In this document: piece by piece, positions 7,874-14,286 of the stretch
How the letters are laid out: every line of letters starts with the position of its first letter
Position numbering within the stretch: position 1 is the first letter of the stretch
Assembly (NCBI GenBank): GCA_046313915.1
Contig: JBKBXX010000017.1
Coordinates: 1-37,071 of the forward strand
Length of the DNA stretch: 37,071 nt
Source of the DNA: CAKKQX01 sp046313915
Lineage (GTDB): Bacteria; Pseudomonadota; Gammaproteobacteria; Burkholderiales; SG8-41
Reading direction: 5' to 3'
Made by a program: the position numbers and the translations under genes
Notes under the pieces: model-generated
Seen by the model: the letters and a program-made list of their open reading frames with translations, nothing else
Told to the model about the DNA's origin: nothing
Databases searched by the model: none

Positions 7874-8222
7874 GACACCGTTGCCGCCGATTCCGGCGAA
7901 GCGCTACTTCACCATCGGCGAAGTCAGCGAATTGTGTGGCGTCAAGCCGCACGTGCTGCGGTACTGGGAACAGGAATTCACCCAGTTGAAGCCGGTCAAG
8001 CGCCGCGGCAACCGGCGCTATTACCAGCACCACGAAGTGCTGCTGATCCGTCGCATCCGCGAATTGCTCTACGATCAGGGCTTTACCATCAGCGGCGCGC
8101 GCAACCGGCTCGACGAACTGGCCGCCGAAACACCGCTCAAGCCGGCGCGCACCGCGGCTCGCGGCGGCCTCGGTTTTTTGCGCAAGGAAATCAAGAGCAT
8201 CATCGACCTGTTGCGGGCCTGA
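7851..8222 (+). CDS. MerR-family transcriptional regulator next to ihfA
   Basis: A 123-residue protein with a MerR-type winged helix-turn-helix (about 17-85): KRYFTIGEVSELCGVKP, then LRYWEQEF and NRRYYQHHEVLLIRRI. It is followed by a short coiled-coil region with no metal-binding cysteine pattern. Small regulators of this type commonly sit directly after ihfA in beta- and gammaproteobacteria; the target genes are not known to me. It is distinct from the mercury regulator at 10828. The 23-base overlap with ihfA suggests translational coupling. Confidence 0.88.
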   Translation: MQQNHNPKTPLPPIPAKRYFTIGEVSELCGVKPHVLRYWEQEFTQLKPVKRRGNRRYYQHHEVLLIRRIRELLYDQGFTISGARNRLDELAAETPLKPARTAARGGLGFLRKEIKSIIDLLRA

Positions 8223-8266
8223 GCAGTCGCGGCGCGTTTTCCGGAAGCGCTGCCGGTCCACGGGTC

Positions 8267-8275
8267 TGTTATAAT
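8267..8275 (+). promoter_or_regulatory. Extended -10 promoter of tRNA-Pro
   Basis: TGTTATAAT is a perfect extended -10 element (TGn plus consensus TATAAT), 8 bases before the tRNA 5' end. No good -35 box is seen, as expected for extended -10 promoters. Confidence 0.7.
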
Positions 8276-8283
8276 TGGAACTT

Positions 8284-8360
<77 letters not shown>

Positions 8361-8370
8361 GTCAATCACG

Positions 8371-8395
8371 GGGCTTCCGGCAGGGAAGCCCTTTT
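8371..8395 (+). terminator. Terminator after tRNA-Pro
   Basis: GGGCTTCC (8371-8378) and GGAAGCCC (8384-8391) form a perfect 8-bp stem with a 5-base loop, followed by TTTT. Confidence 0.85.
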
Positions 8396-8502
8396 CGTTT
8401 CCGTGTTCCGCAGATAAGAAAAAATGCAGCGGTTTGCCATCTCCCACGCCGCGGTCGCATGGGAGAAAAGTCGTGGCGCCGCATTTCCAGAGCAGACGCA
8501 GG

Positions 8503-8643
8503 CAGGCAACGGTCCATGCCGACGAAAGCGAAGAGCGCTTGCGCGCCGGGGTCGAGGAAACCGAGGCGCGTTGCCCGGTTTTCAATCTCATCGAGGATGT
8601 CCGGGTCGATATCGAAATGCTGTGGGTTCGATGCCCGGCGTGA
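8503..8643 (+). pseudogene. C-terminal fragment of an OsmC-family protein
   Basis: The plus-strand frame ending at 8641-8643 encodes about 46 residues including ESEERLRAGVEETEARCPVF followed by NLIEDV and VDIEMLW. This matches the C-terminal end of OsmC/Ohr-like peroxide-detoxifying proteins, including the conserved resolving Cys in the RCPVFN motif. The N-terminal two thirds, including the other catalytic Cys, are absent; upstream is the tRNA-Pro terminator. It is therefore a broken remnant, probably left when the adjacent mer segment arrived or was rearranged. Confidence 0.6.
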
Positions 8644-8672
8644 GGTTCTTTCCCGGCGCGCCGTAGCCGGGA

Positions 8673-10109
8673 TCAACCTGCGCAGCAGGAAAGCTGTGCC
8701 ACGTCCTTGTGGAAAGTCTGCGCCGCGAGTTTCAGCCCCTCGACCATCGCGAGATAGGGGAACAGCTGATCGGCCAGTTCCCGCACCGTCATCCGGTTGC
8801 GGATCGCTAGCGCCGCCGTCTGGATGAGCTCGCCTGCTTCCGCTGCCACTGCCTGCACGCCGATCAGCCGCCCCGAGCCGGCTTCGGCGACCAGCTTGAT
8901 GAAGCCGCGCGTGTCGAAGTTGGCGAGCGCCCGCGGCACGTTGTCGAGCGCAAGCGCGCGGCTGTCGGTCTCGATGCCAGCGTGATGCGCTTGCGCCTCG
9001 CTGTAGCCCACTGTCGCCACCTGCGGATCGGTGAACACCACTGCGGGCATTACCGTCAGGTCTAGCTCGGCACTGCCGCCGGTCATGTTGATGGCGGCGC
9101 GCGTGCCGGCCGCTGCTGCGACATAGACGAACCGTGGCTGGTCGGTGCAGTCGCCGGCAGCGTAGATGCCCGGGACGCTCGTGCGCATGGTGCGGTCGAT
9201 GATGATTGCGCCTTGAGGATTGACCTCGATGCCTGCCGCTTCGAGGTTCAGTGCCCGGGTGTTCGGTGTGCGGCCGGTGGCGATGAGCAGTTTGTCGGTG
9301 CGGATTTCGCCATGTGCCGTGGCCAGCACGAATTCATCGTTCGTGAAAGCGACCCGGGCCGCCTGCACGTGTTCCAGCACCGTGATTCCCTCGGCACGAA
9401 AAGCGGCTGCAAGGGCCTCGCCGATCGCCGGATCCTCGCGGAAGAGCAGCGTGTTGCGTGCCAGGATGGTGACCTCGCTTCCGAGGCGGGCGAACGCTTG
9501 CGCGAGCTCCAGCGCGACGGCTGAGGAGCCGATCACGGCCAGTCGCCCTGGAATCGCGTCGCAGCCCAAGGCTTCGGTGGAAGTCCAGAAAGGCGTGTCC
9601 TTCAAACCCGGAAGAGGGGGGATCGACGGGCTTGCGCCGGTGGCAATAAGGCAGCGGTCGAAGCCCACTTCGCGTGTTTTGCCGTCAGCAATCGCGACCG
9701 TCAGCGTGTGTGCATTCTTGAACCGGGCTTCGCCGTGCAGCACGGTGATTGCCGGGTTGCCGTCCAATATGCCCTCGTATTTGGCGTGGCGCAGCTCGTC
9801 GACGCGTGCCTGCTGCTGGGCGAGCAGTCTGCCGCGATCGATTGCCGGTGCGCAGGCCGAGACGCCGCCGTCGAACGGACTTTCCCGGCGCAAATGGGCG
9901 ACGTGCGCCGCGCGGATCATGATCTTGGACGGCACGCAGCCGACATTGACGCAGGTGCCGCCGAGCGTGCCGCGCTCGACCAGCGTGACACGCGCGCCTT
10001 GCTCGACCGCCTTCAGCGCTGCCGCCATCGCTGCGCCGCCGCTGCCGATGACAGCGATGTGCAGCGTGTCGTCGAGCGCGGGAGTATTTGTTGCGCAGCA
10101 GCTGCTCAT
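8673..10109 (-). CDS. merA: Mercuric reductase without N-terminal metal-binding domain
   Basis: NADPH- and FAD-dependent cytoplasmic enzyme that reduces Hg(II) to volatile Hg(0). The 478 residues carry the FAD-binding motif IGSGGAAMAAA (about 21-31), the redox pair C53/C58 in GGTCVNVGCVPSK, an NAD(P)-binding region (about 180-215), and the C-terminal C475-C476 pair (SCCAG) that hands Hg(II) to the active site. The last feature separates MerA from dihydrolipoamide dehydrogenases. The NmerA heavy-metal-associated domain of Tn501-type enzymes is absent, although a Cys-Cys pair is at residues 4-5. Its ATG overlaps the merP stop (ATGA), indicating translational coupling. Confidence 0.95.
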   Translation of the reverse strand: MSSCCATNTPALDDTLHIAVIGSGGAAMAAALKAVEQGARVTLVERGTLGGTCVNVGCVPSKIMIRAAHVAHLRRESPFDGGVSACAPAIDRGRLLAQQQARVDELRHAKYEGILDGNPAITVLHGEARFKNAHTLTVAIADGKTREVGFDRCLIATGASPSIPPLPGLKDTPFWTSTEALGCDAIPGRLAVIGSSAVALELAQAFARLGSEVTILARNTLLFREDPAIGEALAAAFRAEGITVLEHVQAARVAFTNDEFVLATAHGEIRTDKLLIATGRTPNTRALNLEAAGIEVNPQGAIIIDRTMRTSVPGIYAAGDCTDQPRFVYVAAAAGTRAAINMTGGSAELDLTVMPAVVFTDPQVATVGYSEAQAHHAGIETDSRALALDNVPRALANFDTRGFIKLVAEAGSGRLIGVQAVAAEAGELIQTAALAIRNRMTVRELADQLFPYLAMVEGLKLAAQTFHKDVAQLSCCAG

Positions 10110-10381
10110 GGTTTCATGGTCGAAGGGTAGCCGGCGTTCTCGGTGGCTTTGGTCAACGCCTCGACGCTGGTCCTGGCATCGTCGAAGGTGACGGCGGCTT
10201 CAAGTTTTTCGTAGCTCACCTCGACCTTTTGCACGCCATCGACTTTGGTGAGCGCCTTCTTCACCGTGATCGGGCACGCGGCGCAGGTCATGCCGGGCAC
10301 CGACAGCGTGACGGTCCGGGTGGCGGCCCACGCAGGATCGATGACGACAGCGAGTGTTGCCAGTGCGATGAATTTCTTCAT
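10106..10381 (-). CDS. merP: Periplasmic mercuric-ion-binding protein
   Basis: A 91-residue protein with a signal peptide (about 1-20, cleavage near AWAA) and one HMA domain. The Hg-binding motif GMTCAACP supplies two Cys for sequestering Hg(II) in the periplasm before transfer to MerT. The ribosome site GAGGAG lies before ATG 10381. It lies between merT (12 bases upstream) and merA (4-base overlap), the standard merTPA order. Confidence 0.95.
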   Translation of the reverse strand: MKKFIALATLAVVIDPAWAATRTVTLSVPGMTCAACPITVKKALTKVDGVQKVEVSYEKLEAAVTFDDARTSVEALTKATENAGYPSTMKP

Positions 10382-10393
10382 GAGGCTCTCCTC

Positions 10394-10756
10394 TCAGTAG
10401 AACAGTGGAAGGACATAGGGGAAGACGAGCGCGACTACCACCAGCGCGGCCACGATCCAGAAGAGGGTCTGGTAGCTGCTCCTCACCTGCGGCGCGGCAC
10501 AGACCTCGCCCGGCTTACAGGCCTGCGCGGGACGAAAGATGCGGCGGTATGCGAAGAACATGGCGACCAATGCCACGCCGATGAAGAGGGGGCGATACGG
10601 TTCCAGCGCGGTCAGATTGCCGATCCAGGCACCGCTGAAGCCAAGGGTGACCAGCACCAGCGGGCCGAGGCAGCAGGTCGAGGCGAGGAGGGCGGCCAGC
10701 CCACCGGCGAACAATGCGCTGCGCCCTGCTTGTGGTTCGGTCTGAGGATCGGGCAT
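10394..10756 (-). CDS. merT: Mercuric-ion transport protein
   Basis: A 120-residue inner-membrane protein with three predicted membrane segments (about 15-35, 47-66 and 95-117). The first holds the Cys pair of STCCLGP that takes Hg(II) from MerP; the loop between segments two and three has the second pair (CKPGEVC). ATG 10756 is chosen because AAGGA lies 7 bases upstream and because an earlier ATG at 10822 would sit within the promoter. First gene of the merTPA operon. Confidence 0.93.
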   Translation of the reverse strand: MPDPQTEPQAGRSALFAGGLAALLASTCCLGPLVLVTLGFSGAWIGNLTALEPYRPLFIGVALVAMFFAYRRIFRPAQACKPGEVCAAPQVRSSYQTLFWIVAALVVVALVFPYVLPLFY

Positions 10757-10791
10757 GCGTTTTTCCTTTGGACGCTGTGTTGGATGGTGTA

Positions 10792-10822
10792 ACCTTACTT
10801 CCGTACTCAAGTACGGAGTCAA
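10792..10822 (-). promoter_or_regulatory. merT promoter with MerR operator
   Basis: Read on the minus strand: -35 TTGACT (10822-10817), a 19-base spacer, and -10 TAAGGT (10797-10792). The spacer contains the perfect 7-2-7 palindrome CCGTACTTGAGTACGG (10801-10816). An over-long 19-bp spacer with the operator between the boxes is the hallmark of MerR-activated promoters: MerR-Hg(II) untwists the DNA to align them. Confidence 0.95.
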
Positions 10823-10827
10823 GCGAC

Positions 10828-11247
10828 ATGCAGAACGATCTTGAGAATCTGACCATTGGTGCTTTCGCCAGCGCCGCCGGGGTCAACGTGGAGACCATCC
10901 GGTTCTATCAACGCAAAGGCTTGTTGCCCGAGCCAGAAAAGCCCTACGGGAGTATTCGCCGTTACGGCGCATCGGATGTCACGCGCGTGCGTTTCGTGAA
11001 GTCGGCTCAGCGCCTGGGTTTCAGCCTGGACGAGATCACGGAACTGCTCAAGCTCGAGGACGGAGCGCACTGCGATGAGGCGCGCGAGCAGGCGGAAAGG
11101 AAGCTGGCGGACGTACGGGTCAAGCTTGCCGACCTGCGCCGGATCGAGCGGGTGCTCGCAGATCTCGTCGAACGGTGTTGCGCGGCGACAGGACAGGTCC
11201 GCTGTCCGCTGATCGAAGCCTTGCAGCAGTCTCCTGTGGGAGGATGA
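10828..11247 (+). CDS. merR: Mercury-responsive regulator MerR
   Basis: A 139-residue activator/repressor of merTPA. The winged helix-turn-helix is at about 8-75 (LTIGAFASAAGVNVETIRFY). The Hg(II)-binding cysteines fall at C82, C117 and C126, the same numbers as in Tn501 MerR, with an extra C118. ATG 10828 is preferred over an upstream in-frame start at 10714, which runs through the operator into merT; CGGAG lies 9 bases before it. It is divergent from merT and shares the operator, so it probably also represses itself. Confidence 0.96.
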   Translation: MQNDLENLTIGAFASAAGVNVETIRFYQRKGLLPEPEKPYGSIRRYGASDVTRVRFVKSAQRLGFSLDEITELLKLEDGAHCDEAREQAERKLADVRVKLADLRRIERVLADLVERCCAATGQVRCPLIEALQQSPVGG

Positions 11248-11263
11248 CGGCAGCTCCGGAGCC

Positions 11264-12226
11264 TCACCGTGACTTGAACAGATGATGTGGCAGCCACCAC
11301 AGGTAGAACACCATCCCGAACAGCTCGACCAGCGACTGGAACACGACCACCACCACGGTGGTCTCCCAGCCGGCCGGCAACGCCAGCGCGAACGGCAGCA
11401 CGACGAACGAGTTGCGGGTGCCGAGGCTGAAGGCGAGCGTGCGCCCGACATCCATCGGCAGTCGCAGCCATCGGGCGAGACCCAGCGCCAGCAACGCGGC
11501 GACGAGGAGGAAACCCACGAACACCGGCAGGGCCAATAGCAGCACCGGCCCGGCATCCTGCACCGTGCCAACCTGCGCACCGGCGATCAGGAACACCACC
11601 ACCGCCAGCAGCGGCACCGGCCACCAGCCGAGACGGTCGCGCCAGACGGCCCGTTCTGGTCGAGCCTCGACCCAGCGCTCGGTCAGCGCCGCGGCTGCGA
11701 GAGGCAAGCCGATCAGCCCGAGCGCGGCGGGCAACATGTCTTCAGTCTTGAGCGCGGCGCTGAAATCGGCGGCCGGCAACATCAGCCACAGGTAGACAGG
11801 CAAGAGCAGCAGTTGCAGCAGCAGGTTGAGCGGCGTGACCGCAATCGCCCGCGCGGTGCTGCCCCGCCCGAGTTGGGTAAAGGTGATGAACCAGTCGGTG
11901 CAGGGCACCAGCAAGACCAGCAGCACACCGAGGCGCAGGGCTGGATCAATGGGCAGCCCCTGGATCGCCAGCCACGCCACCAGCGGGAGGAGCACGAAAT
12001 TGCCGAGCAGGCTGGCGAGCACGAAGCGTTGGTCGCGAAAGGCATCGCGCACGTGCAGCAACGGCACCTGCACGAAAGTGGCGTAGAGCAGCGCCGCCAG
12101 CGCCGGCCACAAGAGGACCTCGAAGCGCGGTCCGACCCCGGGTGCAACGGTACCCAGCAGCAGGCCGCCGACGATGGCGGCAAGGTAGATCCAGACCTGA
12201 CGGCGTTCGAGGGTCAGACGGTCCAT
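11264..12226 (-). CDS. ACR3/BASS-family transporter (arsenite permease-like)
   Basis: A 320-residue integral membrane protein with about ten hydrophobic segments, consistent with the bile acid/Na+ symporter fold. The segment LVLLVPCTDWFITFTQLGRG resembles the conserved region of ACR3-type arsenite exporters, where a Pro-Cys pair is functionally important, and SLGTRNSFVVLPFALALP resembles the second half-site. Arsenite or antimonite export is the best guess; the substrate is not proven and no arsR, arsC or arsH is nearby. It converges on merR with a 16-base gap, so it is probably transcribed from its own promoter. Confidence 0.75.
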   Translation of the reverse strand: MDRLTLERRQVWIYLAAIVGGLLLGTVAPGVGPRFEVLLWPALAALLYATFVQVPLLHVRDAFRDQRFVLASLLGNFVLLPLVAWLAIQGLPIDPALRLGVLLVLLVPCTDWFITFTQLGRGSTARAIAVTPLNLLLQLLLLPVYLWLMLPAADFSAALKTEDMLPAALGLIGLPLAAAALTERWVEARPERAVWRDRLGWWPVPLLAVVVFLIAGAQVGTVQDAGPVLLLALPVFVGFLLVAALLALGLARWLRLPMDVGRTLAFSLGTRNSFVVLPFALALPAGWETTVVVVVFQSLVELFGMVFYLWWLPHHLFKSR

Positions 12227-12391
12227 CAGCTACGCTCGAAGCAGCAGGCCGCCGACACCCGAGTGGTCGCACGGTGTGTAGTGCTCAACCTTTTACTCCT
12301 GAGAAAACTGCATTTTCCATCCACTCTCTGAATCGAGACGGGTTCTTCCCCCTGCCGATGCTGAAAATCAACCGCTTGATTCATTAGCGCG

Positions 12392-12410
12392 TAACCTATT
12401 GATTTAAAAG
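12392..12410 (+). repeat. AT-rich intergenic motif, copy 1
   Basis: TAACCTATTGATTTAAAAG lies upstream of the transporter gene. It matches the copies at 13603 and 37013 at nearly every position. Function unknown. Confidence 0.4.
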
Positions 12411-12669
12411 GTATCGCAATCAGGCGGACTTGCGGCCACTTCATGAGAGCGAGGCCGCAGCGAGGGATAGCCATATTGGTGGTGGGGCGGCAGCCTGCGC
12501 CAAACCGCGTTGAAAAGACATGTTACCGGCGTACCGGCAAGTTGATAAGTGCTGCTAGCTGCTGCGAAAAGCGGGGGGTTGACAGGTTGTGATCGGCAGA
12601 TGGCCGAGCGGTTCTTCTGGTGGATTGGTTGCCGGAATGGCCGTTCAACCGCGTCTGCTTTCCGATGCC

Positions 12670-12698
12670 GGTTCGATCCCCAAACCCAGAATCGAACC
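12670..12698. repeat. Inverted pair of tRNA T-arm-like sequences
   Basis: GGTTCGAT (12670-12677) and ATCGAACC (12691-12698) are a perfect 8-base inverted repeat. Each resembles a T-arm on opposite strands. The right arm, as GAATCGAACCCGC (12689-12701), is identical over 13 bases to the 3' part of the neighbouring ssrA gene (13074-13086). Possible relic of an attachment site, but part of the match is the generic T-loop consensus. Confidence 0.4.
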
Positions 12699-12709
12699 CG
12701 CACCCGTCA

Positions 12710-12820
12710 TGGCCGGGGGGTGTCCAAATGTAGCATCAGCGTGAACGGCTCGGTCGGCGATGCTTGGAAGCCGTAGTGCTCGTAGAACTGCCTCGCGCGA
12801 TCGTGAGCCAATGCTCGAAA
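12710..12820 (-). pseudogene. C-terminal fragment of a GNAT acetyltransferase (toxin-like)
   Basis: The minus-strand frame ending at 12710 encodes RALAHDRARQFYEHYGFQAS followed by PTEPFTLMLHL. This matches the end of GNAT acetyltransferases of the TacT/AtaT toxin type, where FYxxxGFxxSPxxPxTLML is characteristic. The first three quarters, including the acetyl-CoA-binding site, and any DUF1778-type antitoxin are missing, and the frame upstream has no family resemblance. It is a dead remnant of a toxin-antitoxin pair within the accessory segment. Confidence 0.65.
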
Positions 12821-12987
12821 AAACCGACAGCGGCAAAACTCACGCAACCCCATGAATTGAAAAGGGGCCGTCTTGTGGACTTGGCGCGTTTCGCGTTCGC
12901 AGAAAACAGAGAAAAGAGAGTGAGAACCGAGCGAAAAAGCCGGGAATCTGGCAGCCAGACCAGAAGCCAAGTCCGCAAGCAGAAGTG

Positions 12988-13021
12988 AAAAACCCCGCGA
13001 GACGTGGCGTCTGGCGGGGTT
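12988..13021 (-). terminator. Rho-independent terminator of ssrA
   Basis: On the minus strand AACCCCGC pairs with GCGGGGTT, with a nested AGACG-CCA-CGTCT stem and a following T-run (A-run at 12988-12992 on the plus strand). It lies 38 bases beyond the tmRNA 3' end. Confidence 0.88.
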
Positions 13022-13058
13022 CGTCGGAATGCAAAGAGGGCGTCTTTGCAGGTTTTAA

Positions 13059-13426
13059 TGGTGGAGGCGGCGGGAATCGAACCCGCGTCCGCAAGCACTA
13101 CACAGACAGGACTACATGCTTAGTCAGGTCGTTTGAATTTAACTCATGACGCGCCGGCCGACAGGCTCGTCACTCGCGAGTCACCTTCGATTTGATGCCG
13201 TTCCAAAGTGACCCTGGAAGGCACGATCTCATGTGTATGACTCTGCATATCGGTTTTTACCCGATCCAGCCCATGAGCAAGCTGGTGCAGAGTCCAGCCG
13301 GTGTTAGGCGGCTAGAGCGTAACGCTCGTCGTTGGCGAGTGTAGATTTCCAGCTGTTTAACAAGGTAACTGGACCTTGGCATGCCCTGCGCTGCTTCGCT
13401 ACCTGCGTCGAAACCAGGTCGCCCCC
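13059..13426 (-). ncRNA. ssrA: tmRNA
   Basis: Transfer-messenger RNA of about 368 bases, which rescues stalled ribosomes with SmpB. The 5' end GGGGGCG pairs with the 3' end CGCCTCC (one G-U pair), followed by ACCA. The T arm GCGGGTTCGATTCCCGC lies just before the 3' end. The tag reading frame begins at the resume codon GCC and encodes ANDERYALAA, then TAA (13304). It is a one-piece tmRNA, transcribed opposite to the neighbouring tRNA-Pro/ihfA block. ssrA 3' ends are frequent integration sites, and the accessory segment abuts this one. Confidence 0.97.
13304..13336 (-). other. tmRNA tag-peptide frame (ANDERYALAA)
   Basis: Ten codons GCC to GCC followed by TAA. The LAA end is the degron read by ClpXP and ClpAP. 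The betaproteobacterial tag I recall as common is ANDERFALAA, so Tyr replaces Phe here. Confidence 0.93.
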
Positions 13427-13487
13427 TTGAACTGTCGGCGTTCTGCTGCCGGCAAAACAGGATGATACAGCACGGCTATTATCGCAT

Positions 13488-13517
13488 ATGGGGGCCGAGC
13501 GGGGGAAACTCAAGCAA
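13488..13517 (-). promoter_or_regulatory. Possible ssrA promoter
   Basis: On the minus strand TTGCTT (13517-13512) and GATAAT (13493-13488) have an 18-base spacer. Transcription would begin near 13481, giving a 5' leader of about 55 bases for RNase P to remove. An alternative -10 (TATCAT) lies closer to the gene. Confidence 0.4.
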
Positions 13518-13602
13518 AGCGGCGAATTCGGGTGGGTGCGTAGGCGGCCGGGTTCCCGGCGCCATCGGCTTTCCGGGAAGGCGAAAACCGGAGGATGTTA
13601 TA

Positions 13603-13620
13603 TAACTAATTGATTTTAAG
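13603..13620 (+). repeat. AT-rich intergenic motif, copy 2
   Basis: TAACTAATTGATTTTAAG lies 22 bases beyond the 3' end of gph. See the copies at 12392 and 37013. The rest of 13427-13641 holds the possible ssrA promoter and a 7-bp inverted repeat (TTCCCGG/CCGGGAA, 13553-13579) without a T-run. Confidence 0.45.
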
Positions 13621-13641
13621 CATTAATTTTAGGAGGCCGGA

Positions 13642-14286
13642 TCAGAGGTGCCGCAGCAGTTCGTCCGGGTGCGCGATGACGGCATCGGCGCCCCAGCCGA
13701 CGGGGAGGCTGCCGTTGAGATAGCCGTAGCTCACCGCGATGGTTTTCATTCCGGCGGCGCGTCCGGCGGCGATGTCGCGCTCGTCGTCGCCGACATAGGC
13801 GCAGGCTGCGGCAGGGGTCGCGATCGCGCGGCACGCTGCCAGCAGCGGCTCGGGATGCGGCTTGAGCTTGCCGGTGGTGTCGCCGCCGATCACGCAGGCG
13901 GCACCGGGACGCAGCGAGGCAACCAGGGGCCGCGCAAAGCGTTCGGCCTTGTTGGTGACGATGCCCCACTTGAGGCCTCGCGTTTCGATGGCGTCGAGCA
14001 GTGTGCCCATCCCCGGGAAAAGCTGCGTGCAGCGGCACAGGTTCTGCTCGTAGAGCGCGAGAAATTCGTCCCGCAGCAGCGGGTAGGCGGGATGGTCGGG
14101 CGTGATGCCGAAGCCTGCGCCCAGCAAGCCGCGCGCGCCGAGCGAGGTGACCGGCCGCGTGAGCTCGAGCGGCAGCGGCGCGAGCCGGCGCGCTTCGCGC
14201 ATGAGATTCAGCGCGTGGTTGAGGTCGGGCGCGGTGTCGGCAAAGGTGCCGTCGAGATCGAAAAAAACGGCCTCAATCGCCGACAT
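13642..14286 (-). CDS. gph: Phosphoglycolate phosphatase-type HAD hydrolase
   Basis: A 214-residue HAD-superfamily phosphatase, probably removing 2-phosphoglycolate formed in DNA repair or by Rubisco. Motif I is FFDLDGTFADT (nucleophile D9, acid D11), motif II is in IVTNKAE, the Lys of motif III is in GKLKPHPEP, and motif IV is VGDDERDI. ATG 14286 is chosen because it directly precedes motif I; a longer frame would add 16 unlike residues. It overlaps the ubiG end by 14 bases. The ubiG-gph pairing is conserved in Pseudomonas (PA3171-PA3172). Substrate assignment within the HAD family is by context. Confidence 0.88.
   Translation of the reverse strand: MSAIEAVFFDLDGTFADTAPDLNHALNLMREARRLAPLPLELTRPVTSLGARGLLGAGFGITPDHPAYPLLRDEFLALYEQNLCRCTQLFPGMGTLLDAIETRGLKWGIVTNKAERFARPLVASLRPGAACVIGGDTTGKLKPHPEPLLAACRAIATPAAACAYVGDDERDIAAGRAAGMKTIAVSYGYLNGSLPVGWGADAVIAHPDELLRHL

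Larger units (their letters stand above)
12227..12709. other. Gene-poor accessory DNA
   Basis: No open frame here has convincing protein character. The stretch contains a copy of an AT-rich motif (12392-12410), an imperfect stem at 12596-12658 (GCAGA with TCTGC enclosing GCGGTT with AACCGC) beginning GCAGATGGCCGAGCGGTT, which resembles the 5' part of a tRNA-Ser or -Leu, and the T-arm-like inverted repeat at 12670-12698. No complete tRNA cloverleaf could be folded. Confidence 0.5.

Noticed and set aside
8440..8466. TCTCCCA/TGGGAGA inverted repeat as merA terminator
   Set aside because: There is no T-run in the direction of merA transcription, the loop is 13 bases, and it is far from the merA stop.
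8362..8676. Minus-strand frame of 104 residues after merA
   Set aside because: It lies antisense to the OsmC-like fragment, crosses the tRNA-Pro terminator and has no recognisable motif.
12301..12330. Tn21/Tn501-type terminal inverted repeat near the GAGAAAACTGCATTTTC sequence
   Set aside because: Similarity to the known 38-base ends is too short, with no partner copy or transposase.
12404..12703. Minus-strand frame of 99 residues in the accessory segment
   Set aside because: No start signal and no protein-like composition; it covers the T-arm-like repeats.
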